The notes under the pieces were generated by a model. That model was not told the origin of the DNA, searched no databases, and saw only the letters and a program-made list of their open reading frames with translations. The translations under genes were made by a program, and so were the position numbers. Positions 33,178-41,066 of a stretch of DNA of 64,000 nucleotides are shown in pieces (the first letter of the stretch is position 1; each line of letters begins with the position of its first letter). The stretch is from Selenomonadales bacterium (lineage in GTDB: Bacteria > Bacillota > Negativicutes > Sporomusales > UBA7701). Location: NCBI GenBank assembly GCA_029976065.1, contig JARKNV010000003.1, forward strand, positions 102,343 to 166,342, written 5' to 3'.

Positions 33178-34286
33178 CCCGATATGATAGTTTGACCTTG
33201 CCGTCAGCGCGAATCGACGCCGACGGCTTTCTTCATGACTCGCCGGTGCTGACCAGGACCGGCATATTTACCTACCGCAACCACGACGGCAGCCCCCGCC
33301 GCGAGTACCGGCCGCCTGAGGAGGTGTTCCGCGCCGACAGTCTGGCCAGCTACCGGGGCAAGCCGATTACCGTCCGCCACCCGACCGAGGGCGAGGTCAC
33401 GCCGAAAAACGCGCGGCGCGTCGCCATCGGCTCTATCCTGAGCGAAGGACGCCAGGATGGCGACAAGCTGCTGGCCGATATCGTCGTCCATGATCCGGCG
33501 GCGATGGGGGCAAACAGGGAGTTGTCGGTGGGATACCGGCTCGACTACGACCCGACCCCCGGAAAAACACCGGATGGCCAGGAATACGACGGCGTGCAGC
33601 GGAACATCGTCGTCAATCACCTTTCCGTGGTAGCGTCGGCCAGGGCCGGCCGCGAAGCGCGGCTCAACCTGGACGGCGACGAAATATTCGAAGAAGAAAG
33701 CGAGGGAAACAAGACTATGAAGTACAGACTGGACGGTATCGAATACGAAGCCGCTCCCGAGATCATCAACGCCCTGGAGAAGGCGAACGCCCGGGCCGAC
33801 GCGGCCGATGGCAAAGCCAAAACCCTGCAGACCAACCTCGACACCATGACCGCTGAGCGCGACGGGCTCAAAGCTAAGGTCGACGCCCACCCGGCCGAGC
33901 TGGACAAGGTCCGCAAGGACGCCGCCGACAAGCAGGACGCCGCCGTCAAAGCCCGCGTCGAACTGCTCGACACCGCGAAGACCTTCCGCATCGACAAGGC
34001 CGACGAGATGGCCGATAAGGACATCAAGATCGCCGTCATCAAGGCCGTCCGCGGCGACAGCTTCGACCCCAAGGACAAGAGCGACGCCTATATCGAGGCC
34101 GCGTTCGACCTGGCCAAGGCTGACAAGCGCCTCGACGCCACCGCCAGCCAGCGCAAACTGGTCAACCCGCTGCCGGGCAGCCAGCAGCGCACCGACGAAG
34201 GGCCGAAAACGGCCAACGAGGCCCGCGAGCGGATGATCGAGGGCCTGGAAAACGCCCACCGGGGCGAAGAAGGGGGTAAAAAATAA
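33168..34286 (+). CDS. DUF2213 prohead protease fused to scaffold
   Basis: 372 residues. The N-terminal 170 match DUF2213 (TRTGIFTYRNHDGSPRREYRP, ITVRHPTEGEVTP, ELSVGYRLDYDPTPG, VNHLSVVASARAGREA). The following 180 are a charged coiled coil rich in Ala/Lys/Asp, as in phage scaffolds. An in-frame ATG at codon 184 (33717) with GAGGGAAAC upstream may start a separate scaffold protein. GGGAGGTGAGAACG precedes the first ATG. Confidence 0.88.
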   Translation: MAVTRYDSLTLPSARIDADGFLHDSPVLTRTGIFTYRNHDGSPRREYRPPEEVFRADSLASYRGKPITVRHPTEGEVTPKNARRVAIGSILSEGRQDGDKLLADIVVHDPAAMGANRELSVGYRLDYDPTPGKTPDGQEYDGVQRNIVVNHLSVVASARAGREARLNLDGDEIFEEESEGNKTMKYRLDGIEYEAAPEIINALEKANARADAADGKAKTLQTNLDTMTAERDGLKAKVDAHPAELDKVRKDAADKQDAAVKARVELLDTAKTFRIDKADEMADKDIKIAVIKAVRGDSFDPKDKSDAYIEAAFDLAKADKRLDATASQRKLVNPLPGSQQRTDEGPKTANEARERMIEGLENAHRGEEGGKK

Positions 34287-35308
34287 TGCAACTCACCTAC
34301 GGCCAGAACATGGCGAAATCCATCGCCGGGACGCTCTATGACCTGAGCCCCCGGACCATCGACAGCTACGTCGCCGAGACCGACACCATCGCCCTCGGCA
34401 TGGGCGTCGTCGGCGGTACCGACCCGACCGCACAGGTCAAACTGCCCAGCGCCTCGGTGACCTCCATCAAAGGCATCGCCCTCCTGCAGGCCAAAGAGCA
34501 GGCTGCCGACGGCACCGTCACCTATGGCAACAAGGACACTCTGCCGGTGCTTCACAAAGGCCGTGCATGGGCGCCCGTCACCGGCGCCGTAGCCGCCGAC
34601 GCGCAGGCGTATCTCGTCTTCTCCGGCGCCAACAAAGGCAAATGGGCCGCCGCCGCGGGTATCCAGGCCGCCGGCGCCGCCGCCGCCGTCGCGGGCAATA
34701 CCGGCACCGGCACCATCACCGCCGCCCCGGCTACCGGTTCGGGCTGCAAAGTCGGCACCTACCAAGTCCGCTGCATCGGCGGTGCCCCTACGGCGACCGC
34801 CAGCACCCTGAGCGGCAAAGGCGCTCTGACCATGGACGCCAGCACCCCGCTACTGACCGGCTACCAGTTCGGCGTCTACAAGGCGATGTGCATCGCCGCC
34901 GCCTCCAACGCCGGTACGTTTGCCGTGTACGACCCGGGCGGAGTGCTGCTTGGCACCCACACCGTCGCCGGCGCTGCGTTCGCTACGCAAATAAAGTTCG
35001 CTATCGCTGACGGCGATACCGACTTTGCTGTGGGCGACACCTTCACCATCACCGTGGCTCAGGCCGTCGCCGCCAACAGTGGCGTGTTCAGCGTCGCCGA
35101 TCCCGATGGCGTCGTTATCGGCAACGCCACCGTCGGCACGCCGTTCACCACCCACCTGACGTTTACCATCGCCGACGGAACGTCTGCCGATTTTGTAATC
35201 GGCGACGGCTTTAACATCGTCGTCGGCGCCCTGGCCAGCGCCATCACCGGGGCGAAATTCCTGACTTCCACCAGCGGCGCCGGTCTGGCCGTGGTGGAAC
35301 TCAACTAA
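34286..35308 (+). CDS. Capsid decoration/structural cement protein with repeats
   Basis: 340 residues. The first 110 resemble the DUF2190/structural cement family (MAKSIAGTLYDL, GNKDTLPVLHKGRAW). The second half holds two homologous 50-residue beta repeats: GTFAVYDPGGVLLGTHTVAG...FAVGDTFTI and GVFSVADPDGVVIGNATVG...FVIGDGFNI, a repeat common in phage decoration proteins. Overlaps the protease-scaffold stop by one base. Confidence 0.82.
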   Translation: MQLTYGQNMAKSIAGTLYDLSPRTIDSYVAETDTIALGMGVVGGTDPTAQVKLPSASVTSIKGIALLQAKEQAADGTVTYGNKDTLPVLHKGRAWAPVTGAVAADAQAYLVFSGANKGKWAAAAGIQAAGAAAAVAGNTGTGTITAAPATGSGCKVGTYQVRCIGGAPTATASTLSGKGALTMDASTPLLTGYQFGVYKAMCIAAASNAGTFAVYDPGGVLLGTHTVAGAAFATQIKFAIADGDTDFAVGDTFTITVAQAVAANSGVFSVADPDGVVIGNATVGTPFTTHLTFTIADGTSADFVIGDGFNIVVGALASAITGAKFLTSTSGAGLAVVELN

Positions 35309-35326
35309 GGGGAGGGATAACAAGAT

Positions 35327-36307
35327 ATGAAACGCAACCAAATGCGCTACGACGAGCGTGACCTCGCGGTCATCCAGGCTTCTCAGCGGCTCGACGCCAA
35401 CGAGAGCATTTTTTTCGCCCAGGAGCTCGAGTACGTCAAGGCCCGGACCTATGACGTCAAGTATCCTGAGTTGACCGCCATCCGCAACATCCCCGTCTCG
35501 ACCGAAGCCGGCCCCGGCGCCGAGACCATCAAATACTACCAGTACGACGCCGTCGGCTTCGCCCGGATCATCGCCAACTACGCCACCGACCTGCCGCGCG
35601 TTGACCTGGTGGGCAAGGAATTCAACAGCCCCGTCAAGAGCATCGGCGCCTCCTACGGATACTCCATCCAGGACATCCGCGCCGCGCGCATGGCCGGCAA
35701 GCCGCTGGAGCAGCGCAAGGCCAACGCCGCCCGCCGTGCCGTCGACCAGGAGATCAACCGCATCGCCTATTTCGGCGACGCCAAGCACAACCTGAAGGGC
35801 TTCATCACCCACGACAACATCACCGACTACACCCTGCCCAATGATGGCGTCGATGCCGAAGAAGCGGCCAGCACCAAGTTCATCGACAAAGACCCGGACA
35901 AAGTGCTGCGCGACCTCAACGGCATGGTGGCCAAGATGCTGGAGCTCACCCAGAACGTCGAGCGCCCCGACACCCTGGCCCTGCCGCACACCGTGCACGC
36001 CGACTTGGCCAGCCGCCCGCGTTCGAGCACCAGCGACACCACCATCCTCGAATTCTTCCTCAAAAACAACCCCTACGTGAAAAACGTGGAAGTCATCCCC
36101 GAACTGGCCGGAGCCGGTACCGACGGCGTCGACATCTGCATGATGTACAGCAAGAGCTCCGACAAGCTCACGCTGGAAGTCCCGCAGCCGTTCGAGCAGT
36201 TCCCGCCCCAACCCGAAGGACTCGAATTCGTTATCCCCTGTCATGCCCGGTGCGGCGGGACCATCATCTACTACCCGCTGTCGATCATCAGAGCGGAGGG
36301 GTGCTAA
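35327..36307 (+). CDS. Major capsid protein (DUF2184)
   Basis: 326 residues. FFAQELEYVKARTYDVKYPEL near the start, YSIQDIRAARMAGKPLEQRKANAARRAVDQEIN, and ITHDNI...LLEFFL-type segments mark the DUF2184 HK97-fold capsid. AGGGGAGGGATAACAAG precedes the ATG. Confidence 0.92.
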   Translation: MKRNQMRYDERDLAVIQASQRLDANESIFFAQELEYVKARTYDVKYPELTAIRNIPVSTEAGPGAETIKYYQYDAVGFARIIANYATDLPRVDLVGKEFNSPVKSIGASYGYSIQDIRAARMAGKPLEQRKANAARRAVDQEINRIAYFGDAKHNLKGFITHDNITDYTLPNDGVDAEEAASTKFIDKDPDKVLRDLNGMVAKMLELTQNVERPDTLALPHTVHADLASRPRSSTSDTTILEFFLKNNPYVKNVEVIPELAGAGTDGVDICMMYSKSSDKLTLEVPQPFEQFPPQPEGLEFVIPCHARCGGTIIYYPLSIIRAEGC

Positions 36308-36310
36308 GTC

Positions 36311-36664
36311 ATGGCCAAATACCTGACCAACAACAGCGTGCGCGTCATCTGCATCGGCTCGAAAAACATCATCCCCGGCGCCGGGCCGGTCGAAGTGTCG
36401 GCAAAGGATATTGAGCACCCGATCATCGCCGCCAAGATCAAAGCCGGCATTCTGACGCTGACGGAGGATTCGGCGCCGGAAACAGCCGTGGCGGAAGTGA
36501 CGGTTGCTGACGCTGCGGCCGCCGACCCTCTGGCCGAAATGACCGTCGCCCAGCTTAAGGCTTACGCCTCCAAAGAAAAAATCGACCTCGGCGAAGCCTC
36601 GAAGAAGGCCGACATCATCGCCATCATCAAAGCCGCCGAAGCCAAAGCCGTCGCGGGTGAATAG
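36311..36664 (+). CDS. Head protein with C-terminal HeH/LEM-like module
   Basis: 117 residues. N-terminal beta part (YLTNNSVRVICIGSKNIIPGAG) and an Ala/Glu linker, then MTVAQLKAYASKEKIDLGEA, a HeH-type helix-extended-helix near the end. Common as a small head-completion protein after the capsid. Confidence 0.65.
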   Translation: MAKYLTNNSVRVICIGSKNIIPGAGPVEVSAKDIEHPIIAAKIKAGILTLTEDSAPETAVAEVTVADAAAADPLAEMTVAQLKAYASKEKIDLGEASKKADIIAIIKAAEAKAVAGE

Positions 36665-36666
36665 CC

Positions 36667-37053
36667 ATGACGCCGTTGGAAGCCTTCCGGGTGGTGGCAC
36701 CTGAATTCGCCGCCACCCCGGACGCCACGGTCGAAGGCGCCCTCGCCATTGTCGCAACTGAACTGAGCGCAAGCAAATTCGGCAGCGACTACGCGAAGGC
36801 TCACGCCTACCTCGCCGCCCACTTCCTGGCCTGGCAGGGCATCGTCGCTGCCGGCAGCACCGGCGGAGCCGCGACGGGCGGCCGGATAACCGCCGAGCGC
36901 GAAGGCGACCTCAGCCGCAGTTACGCCGACAACAGCCGGGCGCCGTCCGCTGGCGGAAGCTTCGCCGATAACATGGACCGGACGGCCTACGGGCTGGAAT
37001 ACAGGCGGCTCGCCAGGAAGCATATCGTGCCGATTATGACGCGGATGGGGTGA
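36667..37053 (+). CDS. Head-tail adaptor (DUF4054)
   Basis: 128 residues. FRVVAPEFAATPDATVEGAL, AHAYLAAHFLAWQG and a late DNMDRTAYGLEYRRLARKH follow the DUF4054 neck family. Located right after the capsid genes, as expected. Confidence 0.85.
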   Translation: MTPLEAFRVVAPEFAATPDATVEGALAIVATELSASKFGSDYAKAHAYLAAHFLAWQGIVAAGSTGGAATGGRITAEREGDLSRSYADNSRAPSAGGSFADNMDRTAYGLEYRRLARKHIVPIMTRMG

Positions 37054-37057
37054 GGCT

Positions 37058-37666
37058 ATGGCCAAAGCCGTGCGCGACATCGACCGCGGCTATGCGCGGA
37101 TTATCAGGACGCTGGCGGAGCTCAAGGGCAAGGAGATTGCAGTCGGCCTGCAGGCGGGCGACGTTCACAAAGAAAGTGGCATGGATGTCGCCCGCCTGGC
37201 GGCCATTCACGAATTCGGCGCCACCATCAACTTCAAGGCCCGCACACAGACCGTCTACCACAAGATCAGTGCGAGTGGCGATTTCAGCAATGGCGGTCGC
37301 TTTGTCAAGGCCCGGAAATCGAACTTCGCCCGCGACGTTTCAGTCGGCGCCCACTACATCGTCATCCCGGCACGGCCGTTTGTGCGCCGCACGTTCGACG
37401 AGAAGCATGTCGCCTGGCATAACACCGCGCAGGCCCAGGTCGGCCTTGTCATCGACGGAAAGAAAAGCACAAGCGCCGCCCTGGCCACCATCGGCAACGT
37501 CATGGAGCGCGACATCAAGGCGAAGATCGCCGACGGGCCCTTTTTACCGAACGCGCCGAGCACCGTACGCCGGAAGAAGAGCGCCAAGCCGCTTATCGAG
37601 AGCGGCAGGATGCGTCAGTCCGTCCGGCATGTTGTTCGCCGCCGCGGCAGCGGGAGGGTAACATGA
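37058..37666 (+). CDS. Virion morphogenesis / tail-completion protein (gpG-like)
   Basis: 202 residues. VGLQAGDVHKESGMDVARLAAIHEFGA and PARPFVRRTFDEK are the pattern of phage neck proteins related to HK97 gp10 and Mu virion morphogenesis. A basic C-terminus (RRKKSAKPLIESGRMRQSV) ends it. It overlaps the next gene by four bases. Confidence 0.75.
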   Translation: MAKAVRDIDRGYARIIRTLAELKGKEIAVGLQAGDVHKESGMDVARLAAIHEFGATINFKARTQTVYHKISASGDFSNGGRFVKARKSNFARDVSVGAHYIVIPARPFVRRTFDEKHVAWHNTAQAQVGLVIDGKKSTSAALATIGNVMERDIKAKIADGPFLPNAPSTVRRKKSAKPLIESGRMRQSVRHVVRRRGSGRVT

Positions 37667-38004
37667 GCAGCTTCAAAAAACCGATAACCGTCACTCGCAC
37701 CGCACCCGGCAGCTATGTAAATGGCTACTGGCAGCCGGGCGAGCCAACGGTGATGACGATCAGGATGAGCATCCAGCCCCTCCGGGTTGACGAGATGGAC
37801 GCCCTGCCCGAAGGCCAGCGCAGCAGCCGTGCGGTCAAAATCTACTCAGAGGCCGAGCTATTGCCGACCGACCAGGCGACCTCTCAGGAAGCCGACGTCA
37901 TCACCTGGCTGGGCAAGTCATGGGAGGTCATCGGCTGCGCGCCCTACCAGATGGGCGTCATCCCGCACTATAAGGCCTACGCGGTGGAGGTGAAGGCCAA
38001 TTGA
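37663..38004 (+). CDS. Head-tail connector protein
   Basis: 113 residues of beta-rich sequence (TVTRTAPGSYVNGYWQPGEP, MTIRMSIQPLRVDEMDALPEGQR). These are typical of small connector/head-closure proteins. Overlaps on both sides. Confidence 0.65.
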   Translation: MSSFKKPITVTRTAPGSYVNGYWQPGEPTVMTIRMSIQPLRVDEMDALPEGQRSSRAVKIYSEAELLPTDQATSQEADVITWLGKSWEVIGCAPYQMGVIPHYKAYAVEVKAN

Positions 38005-38549
38005 CGAAAGCGCAGATCAAGGCTTTCATCCTGGCGATCGTCGCCGAGCTGACCGGCATCCGCTGCATCTGGTCGCACCAGAACGCGCCGAAGCCGCCAA
38101 ATCCTTACATCAGTCTGACGCTGTCGCCCGAACGGTCCGTCGGTAACGAAGTCCGGCGGCGCAGCGATGACAGCGGCGTCCTCGATGTGCTGGGGCGGCG
38201 GGAGGCGACGCTATCGGTCGGCGCTTACGGAGCCGGCGCGGTCGAAACCTGCGACGCGCTCTGGCTCAATCTGCAGCGGCCCACCATCGTAGACCGCTGT
38301 TTTTCCGCCGGCATCGCCTTTGTCCGCGCGGACGGGACGCAAGACCTGACCGAGCTGCTGGACGGCCGAACGTGGGAGGAGCGGGCCAACCTCGACCTGA
38401 TCGTAACTTACAGCCGGGCCATCACCGACGAACCCGGCACCATCACCGAAGTCGACGTCACCGGCGAACTCGGCGAACCCGACCTGGTGACGCCCGAGAC
38501 CGACGAGGCAATCGTCGAAGTGATTATCTCCATGAAAGGGGTGCAATGA
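38001..38549 (+). CDS. Neck terminator protein (gp12/LIC_12616-like)
   Basis: 182 residues. TTG overlaps the previous stop (TTGA). RCIWSHQNAPKPPNPYISL, then a beta-rich region and an acidic end, match the neck terminator/tail-completion family of myoviruses, which joins the neck to the tail tube. Confidence 0.72.
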   Translation: MTKAQIKAFILAIVAELTGIRCIWSHQNAPKPPNPYISLTLSPERSVGNEVRRRSDDSGVLDVLGRREATLSVGAYGAGAVETCDALWLNLQRPTIVDRCFSAGIAFVRADGTQDLTELLDGRTWEERANLDLIVTYSRAITDEPGTITEVDVTGELGEPDLVTPETDEAIVEVIISMKGVQ

Positions 38550-38550
38550 T

Positions 38551-39933
38551 TTGGCGAATATTGACCGTATCGCCAACGTGCAGATAAGCCTGCAGACCGC
38601 CGGCATCAACAAAAAGGACTTTTCCACGATGCTGGTCGCCGGCCCGCACGTCTACAGCCTGCCGCGCGTCACCGCCTACACCAGGGCTGACGACATGCTG
38701 ACCGACGGCTTTGCCGCCACCGACCCGCTTTATCTGGCCGTGCGCGACGCCCTGAGCCAGATTCCCCGGCCCAGGTATGTCAAGGTCGGCCGCCGGCAGG
38801 TGGACGAGGTGACGCTGCAGATCAACAGCGTATCCAACGAGGCGCCGTATGTGCTGAAGATTCTCAAGAAGGCCACCGACGGCAGCACCACGACCCTAAC
38901 CTACACCTTCACCTCCGGCGCCGCCGCCACAAAAGCCGAAATCGCTGGCGGACTAGAAGACCTTATCACCGCCGACGCGAATTCGCCGGTTTCCGCCTCC
39001 GTCAGCACCGACGACCTGGTACTGACCAACAAGGTCGCCGGCACCGCGTTTGCCGTGCAGCTGCCGAAGTCGATGTCGGTGAAATCGGCGCCGGCAACTT
39101 CTCCCGTAGCGCCCGCCACCAGCACTGTCGCCGACGACATGGCGGCCATCAACGGCGAGGACAAAAACTGGTATGGCTGGGGCCTGACGAGCAGGACATC
39201 TGCCGACATCATCGCCGCCGCCGACTGGACCGAGGGCGCAGGGAAACTGTTCGGCTACTCCGTGGCCGAGGCCGGCGCCATCGACGCCGCCAGCACCACC
39301 GACACGCCCTACCTGCTGAAAGAGGGCAACTACTACCGCACGTTCGGCTTCTACCATGCCAGCGCGGCGACGGACTTCCCCGAGCTGGCTGTCATGGCCC
39401 GCTGCTTTGCCGTCCTGCCCGGCGGCGAAACATGGGCGAACAAGCGGCTTGCCGGCGTCAACACCGACCGGTTGACGGAAACTCAATTCCTGGCCGCCGC
39501 CGGCAAAAACCTCAACACCTTCGAGTCCTTCGAGGACAGCGTCACCATAACCCAGACCGGCAAAGTGGCGGCTGGCGAATGGATTGACGTTATCCGCTTC
39601 CGCGACTGGCTGCAGACGGAGATGCAGACCAACATCTTTGTCCTGCTCATCAACCGCGACAAAGTGCCGTATACCGACGCCGGGATCGCCTCCATCGAGG
39701 CGCAGATGCGGAAGGCCCTCGACCTTGGCCAGCGCCGCGGCGGCATCGCGCCGACCGAATACGACGAGGCCAACAACGAGATCCCCGGCTATGTGACGAA
39801 CGTGCCGCTCGCCGCCAGCATCAGCGCCAACACCAAGGCCAGCCGCATCCTCGAGGATGTGACCTTCTCGGCCAGGCTCGCCGGCGCCGTACACGTCGTC
39901 AATGTCACCGGCAGCCTAACGTATGAATTCTAA
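38551..39933 (+). CDS. Tail sheath protein (DUF3383)
   Basis: 460 residues. The start VQISLQTAGINKKDFSTMLVAGPH, the middle KNWYGWGLTSR, and RMLEDVTFSARLAGAVH-type ending (ASRILEDVTFSARLAG) are DUF3383. It forms the contractile sheath and so defines the phage as a myovirus. TTG after AAAGGGGTGCAATGA. Confidence 0.92.
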   Translation: MANIDRIANVQISLQTAGINKKDFSTMLVAGPHVYSLPRVTAYTRADDMLTDGFAATDPLYLAVRDALSQIPRPRYVKVGRRQVDEVTLQINSVSNEAPYVLKILKKATDGSTTTLTYTFTSGAAATKAEIAGGLEDLITADANSPVSASVSTDDLVLTNKVAGTAFAVQLPKSMSVKSAPATSPVAPATSTVADDMAAINGEDKNWYGWGLTSRTSADIIAAADWTEGAGKLFGYSVAEAGAIDAASTTDTPYLLKEGNYYRTFGFYHASAATDFPELAVMARCFAVLPGGETWANKRLAGVNTDRLTETQFLAAAGKNLNTFESFEDSVTITQTGKVAAGEWIDVIRFRDWLQTEMQTNIFVLLINRDKVPYTDAGIASIEAQMRKALDLGQRRGGIAPTEYDEANNEIPGYVTNVPLAASISANTKASRILEDVTFSARLAGAVHVVNVTGSLTYEF

Positions 39934-39947
39934 GGGGGTGAAGAATT

Positions 39948-40373
39948 TTGTTCGGAACATATGACCCCAAAAAGGTAATCGTCTCCTTCGGCGGCGTTGA
40001 AATTGGCGGCTTCGGCGAAGACAGCATCATCAAAGTATCCCCCATGGGCGACGGCATATCCTCCGTGGTCGGCTGCTCCGGCGATGTCGTTCGCACGATC
40101 AGTCCGGACAATCGCCACGAAGTGACGCTTACCCTTCTGCAGTCTTCGGCCAGCAATGACTACCTCAGCGCCATTTACCAGCGCGATAAGCGCGTCGGCG
40201 ACGGTGTACTGCCGCTACTCATTAAGGATCTGTCCGGCCGGATGACCTTCTTCGATTCGGCGGCCTGGGTTACCAAGCAGCCCGAGGTCAACCGCGGCAA
40301 CACCGCCAACCCCAACGAATGGGTGCTGAACACCGCCGGCAACGGTGAGCTCTTTGTGGGAGGCCATGACTGA
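39948..40373 (+). CDS. Tail tube protein (DUF3277)
   Basis: 141 residues. GTYDPKKVIVSFGGVEIGGF, VSPMGDGISSVVGCSGDVVRTISPDNRHEVTLTL and the YLSAIYQRDKR segment are the DUF3277 tube signature. TTG follows GGGGGTGAAGAATT. Forms the inner tail tube. Confidence 0.9.
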   Translation: MFGTYDPKKVIVSFGGVEIGGFGEDSIIKVSPMGDGISSVVGCSGDVVRTISPDNRHEVTLTLLQSSASNDYLSAIYQRDKRVGDGVLPLLIKDLSGRMTFFDSAAWVTKQPEVNRGNTANPNEWVLNTAGNGELFVGGHD

Positions 40374-40855
40374 TGCCTGACGCGACCGAATACACCCAGG
40401 GAGACTACACCTTCTACATCAGGCCGATGGACCCGTTCAAGGCGCTCGATCTGCTGGGAGACCTGCAGAAGACGTTCCTTCCGGCGATCGGCGCGGCGTT
40501 CGGCAAGGTTGACCTTGGCAGCATATCCGCTGAAGAAAAGCGGAACATGACGCTGTCCAGTTTGCTGAAGCAGGAGGTTGATATCAATGGAGCCCTGATG
40601 CAGCTTTCGAGCGGCATAAACGGTATCAATCTCAGCAACTTCCTCCTTAGAATCCTCGATTCCGATAAAATCAGCTATTCCCGAGCTGGCGGCGAGGCCA
40701 AGAAATTCGACAAGGCCGCCCAGATCGAAGTCTTCCAAGGGAACCTGTCGGGCATGTTCACGCTCGCCTGGCAAGTGCTGCGGGTGAATTACGCCGATTT
40801 TTTTACAATGCTGCCCAGCCCTACTGGGTCAGCAGGCGAAAGCGAAAAGACGTAA
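40373..40855 (+). CDS. Tail assembly chaperone, short form (G-like)
   Basis: 160 residues, between the tube and tape-measure genes, the standard place for tail assembly chaperones. FYIRPMDPFKALDLLGDLQK opens it. The last 16 residues (after the slippery site) are used only when no frameshift occurs. Overlaps the tube stop by one base. Confidence 0.85.
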   Translation: MPDATEYTQGDYTFYIRPMDPFKALDLLGDLQKTFLPAIGAAFGKVDLGSISAEEKRNMTLSSLLKQEVDINGALMQLSSGINGINLSNFLLRILDSDKISYSRAGGEAKKFDKAAQIEVFQGNLSGMFTLAWQVLRVNYADFFTMLPSPTGSAGESEKT

Positions 40856-41064
40856 CCATTCCCGGCACCCTGCGGCCGGACCTCGAGGCTGAGCTGCTTA
40901 TTTGGCGGCCGATTATGGCCAAGCTTTGCAGCCTGGAGTCAGTGAAGACCGGCAATGTTACACTGGTAGAGCTTCAGAAAATGAGTGCTCTGCTGGAAAT
41001 GCAGGCGGATATCCAAGATCAGATCATCGAAGACAATACTCCGAAAACGAAAGGCGGCGGGTAG
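40373..41064 (+). CDS. Tail assembly chaperone, -1 frameshift product (GT-like)
   Basis: At T TTT TTT (40798-40804) the zero frame reads GAT TTT TTT, an ideal -1 slippery heptamer. After slipping, the frame continues from 40804 with TAC and stays open to the TAG at 41062. The extended product has 144 shared residues plus 86 new ones (YNAAQPYWVSRRK... ending TPKTKGGG), about 230 in all. No start with a ribosome site exists for the downstream frame alone. This parallels lambda G/GT. Confidence 0.85.
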
Positions 41065-41066
41065 GC

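Noticed and set aside
34850..36772. 640-codon minus-strand frame
   Set aside because: It is antisense to the decoration and capsid genes, which have clear families. Long antisense frames are expected in GC-rich coding sequence.
41040..41066. Independent gene for the second chaperone frame
   Set aside because: No start codon with a ribosome site is found between 40855 and the conserved part; the slippery heptamer explains its expression.
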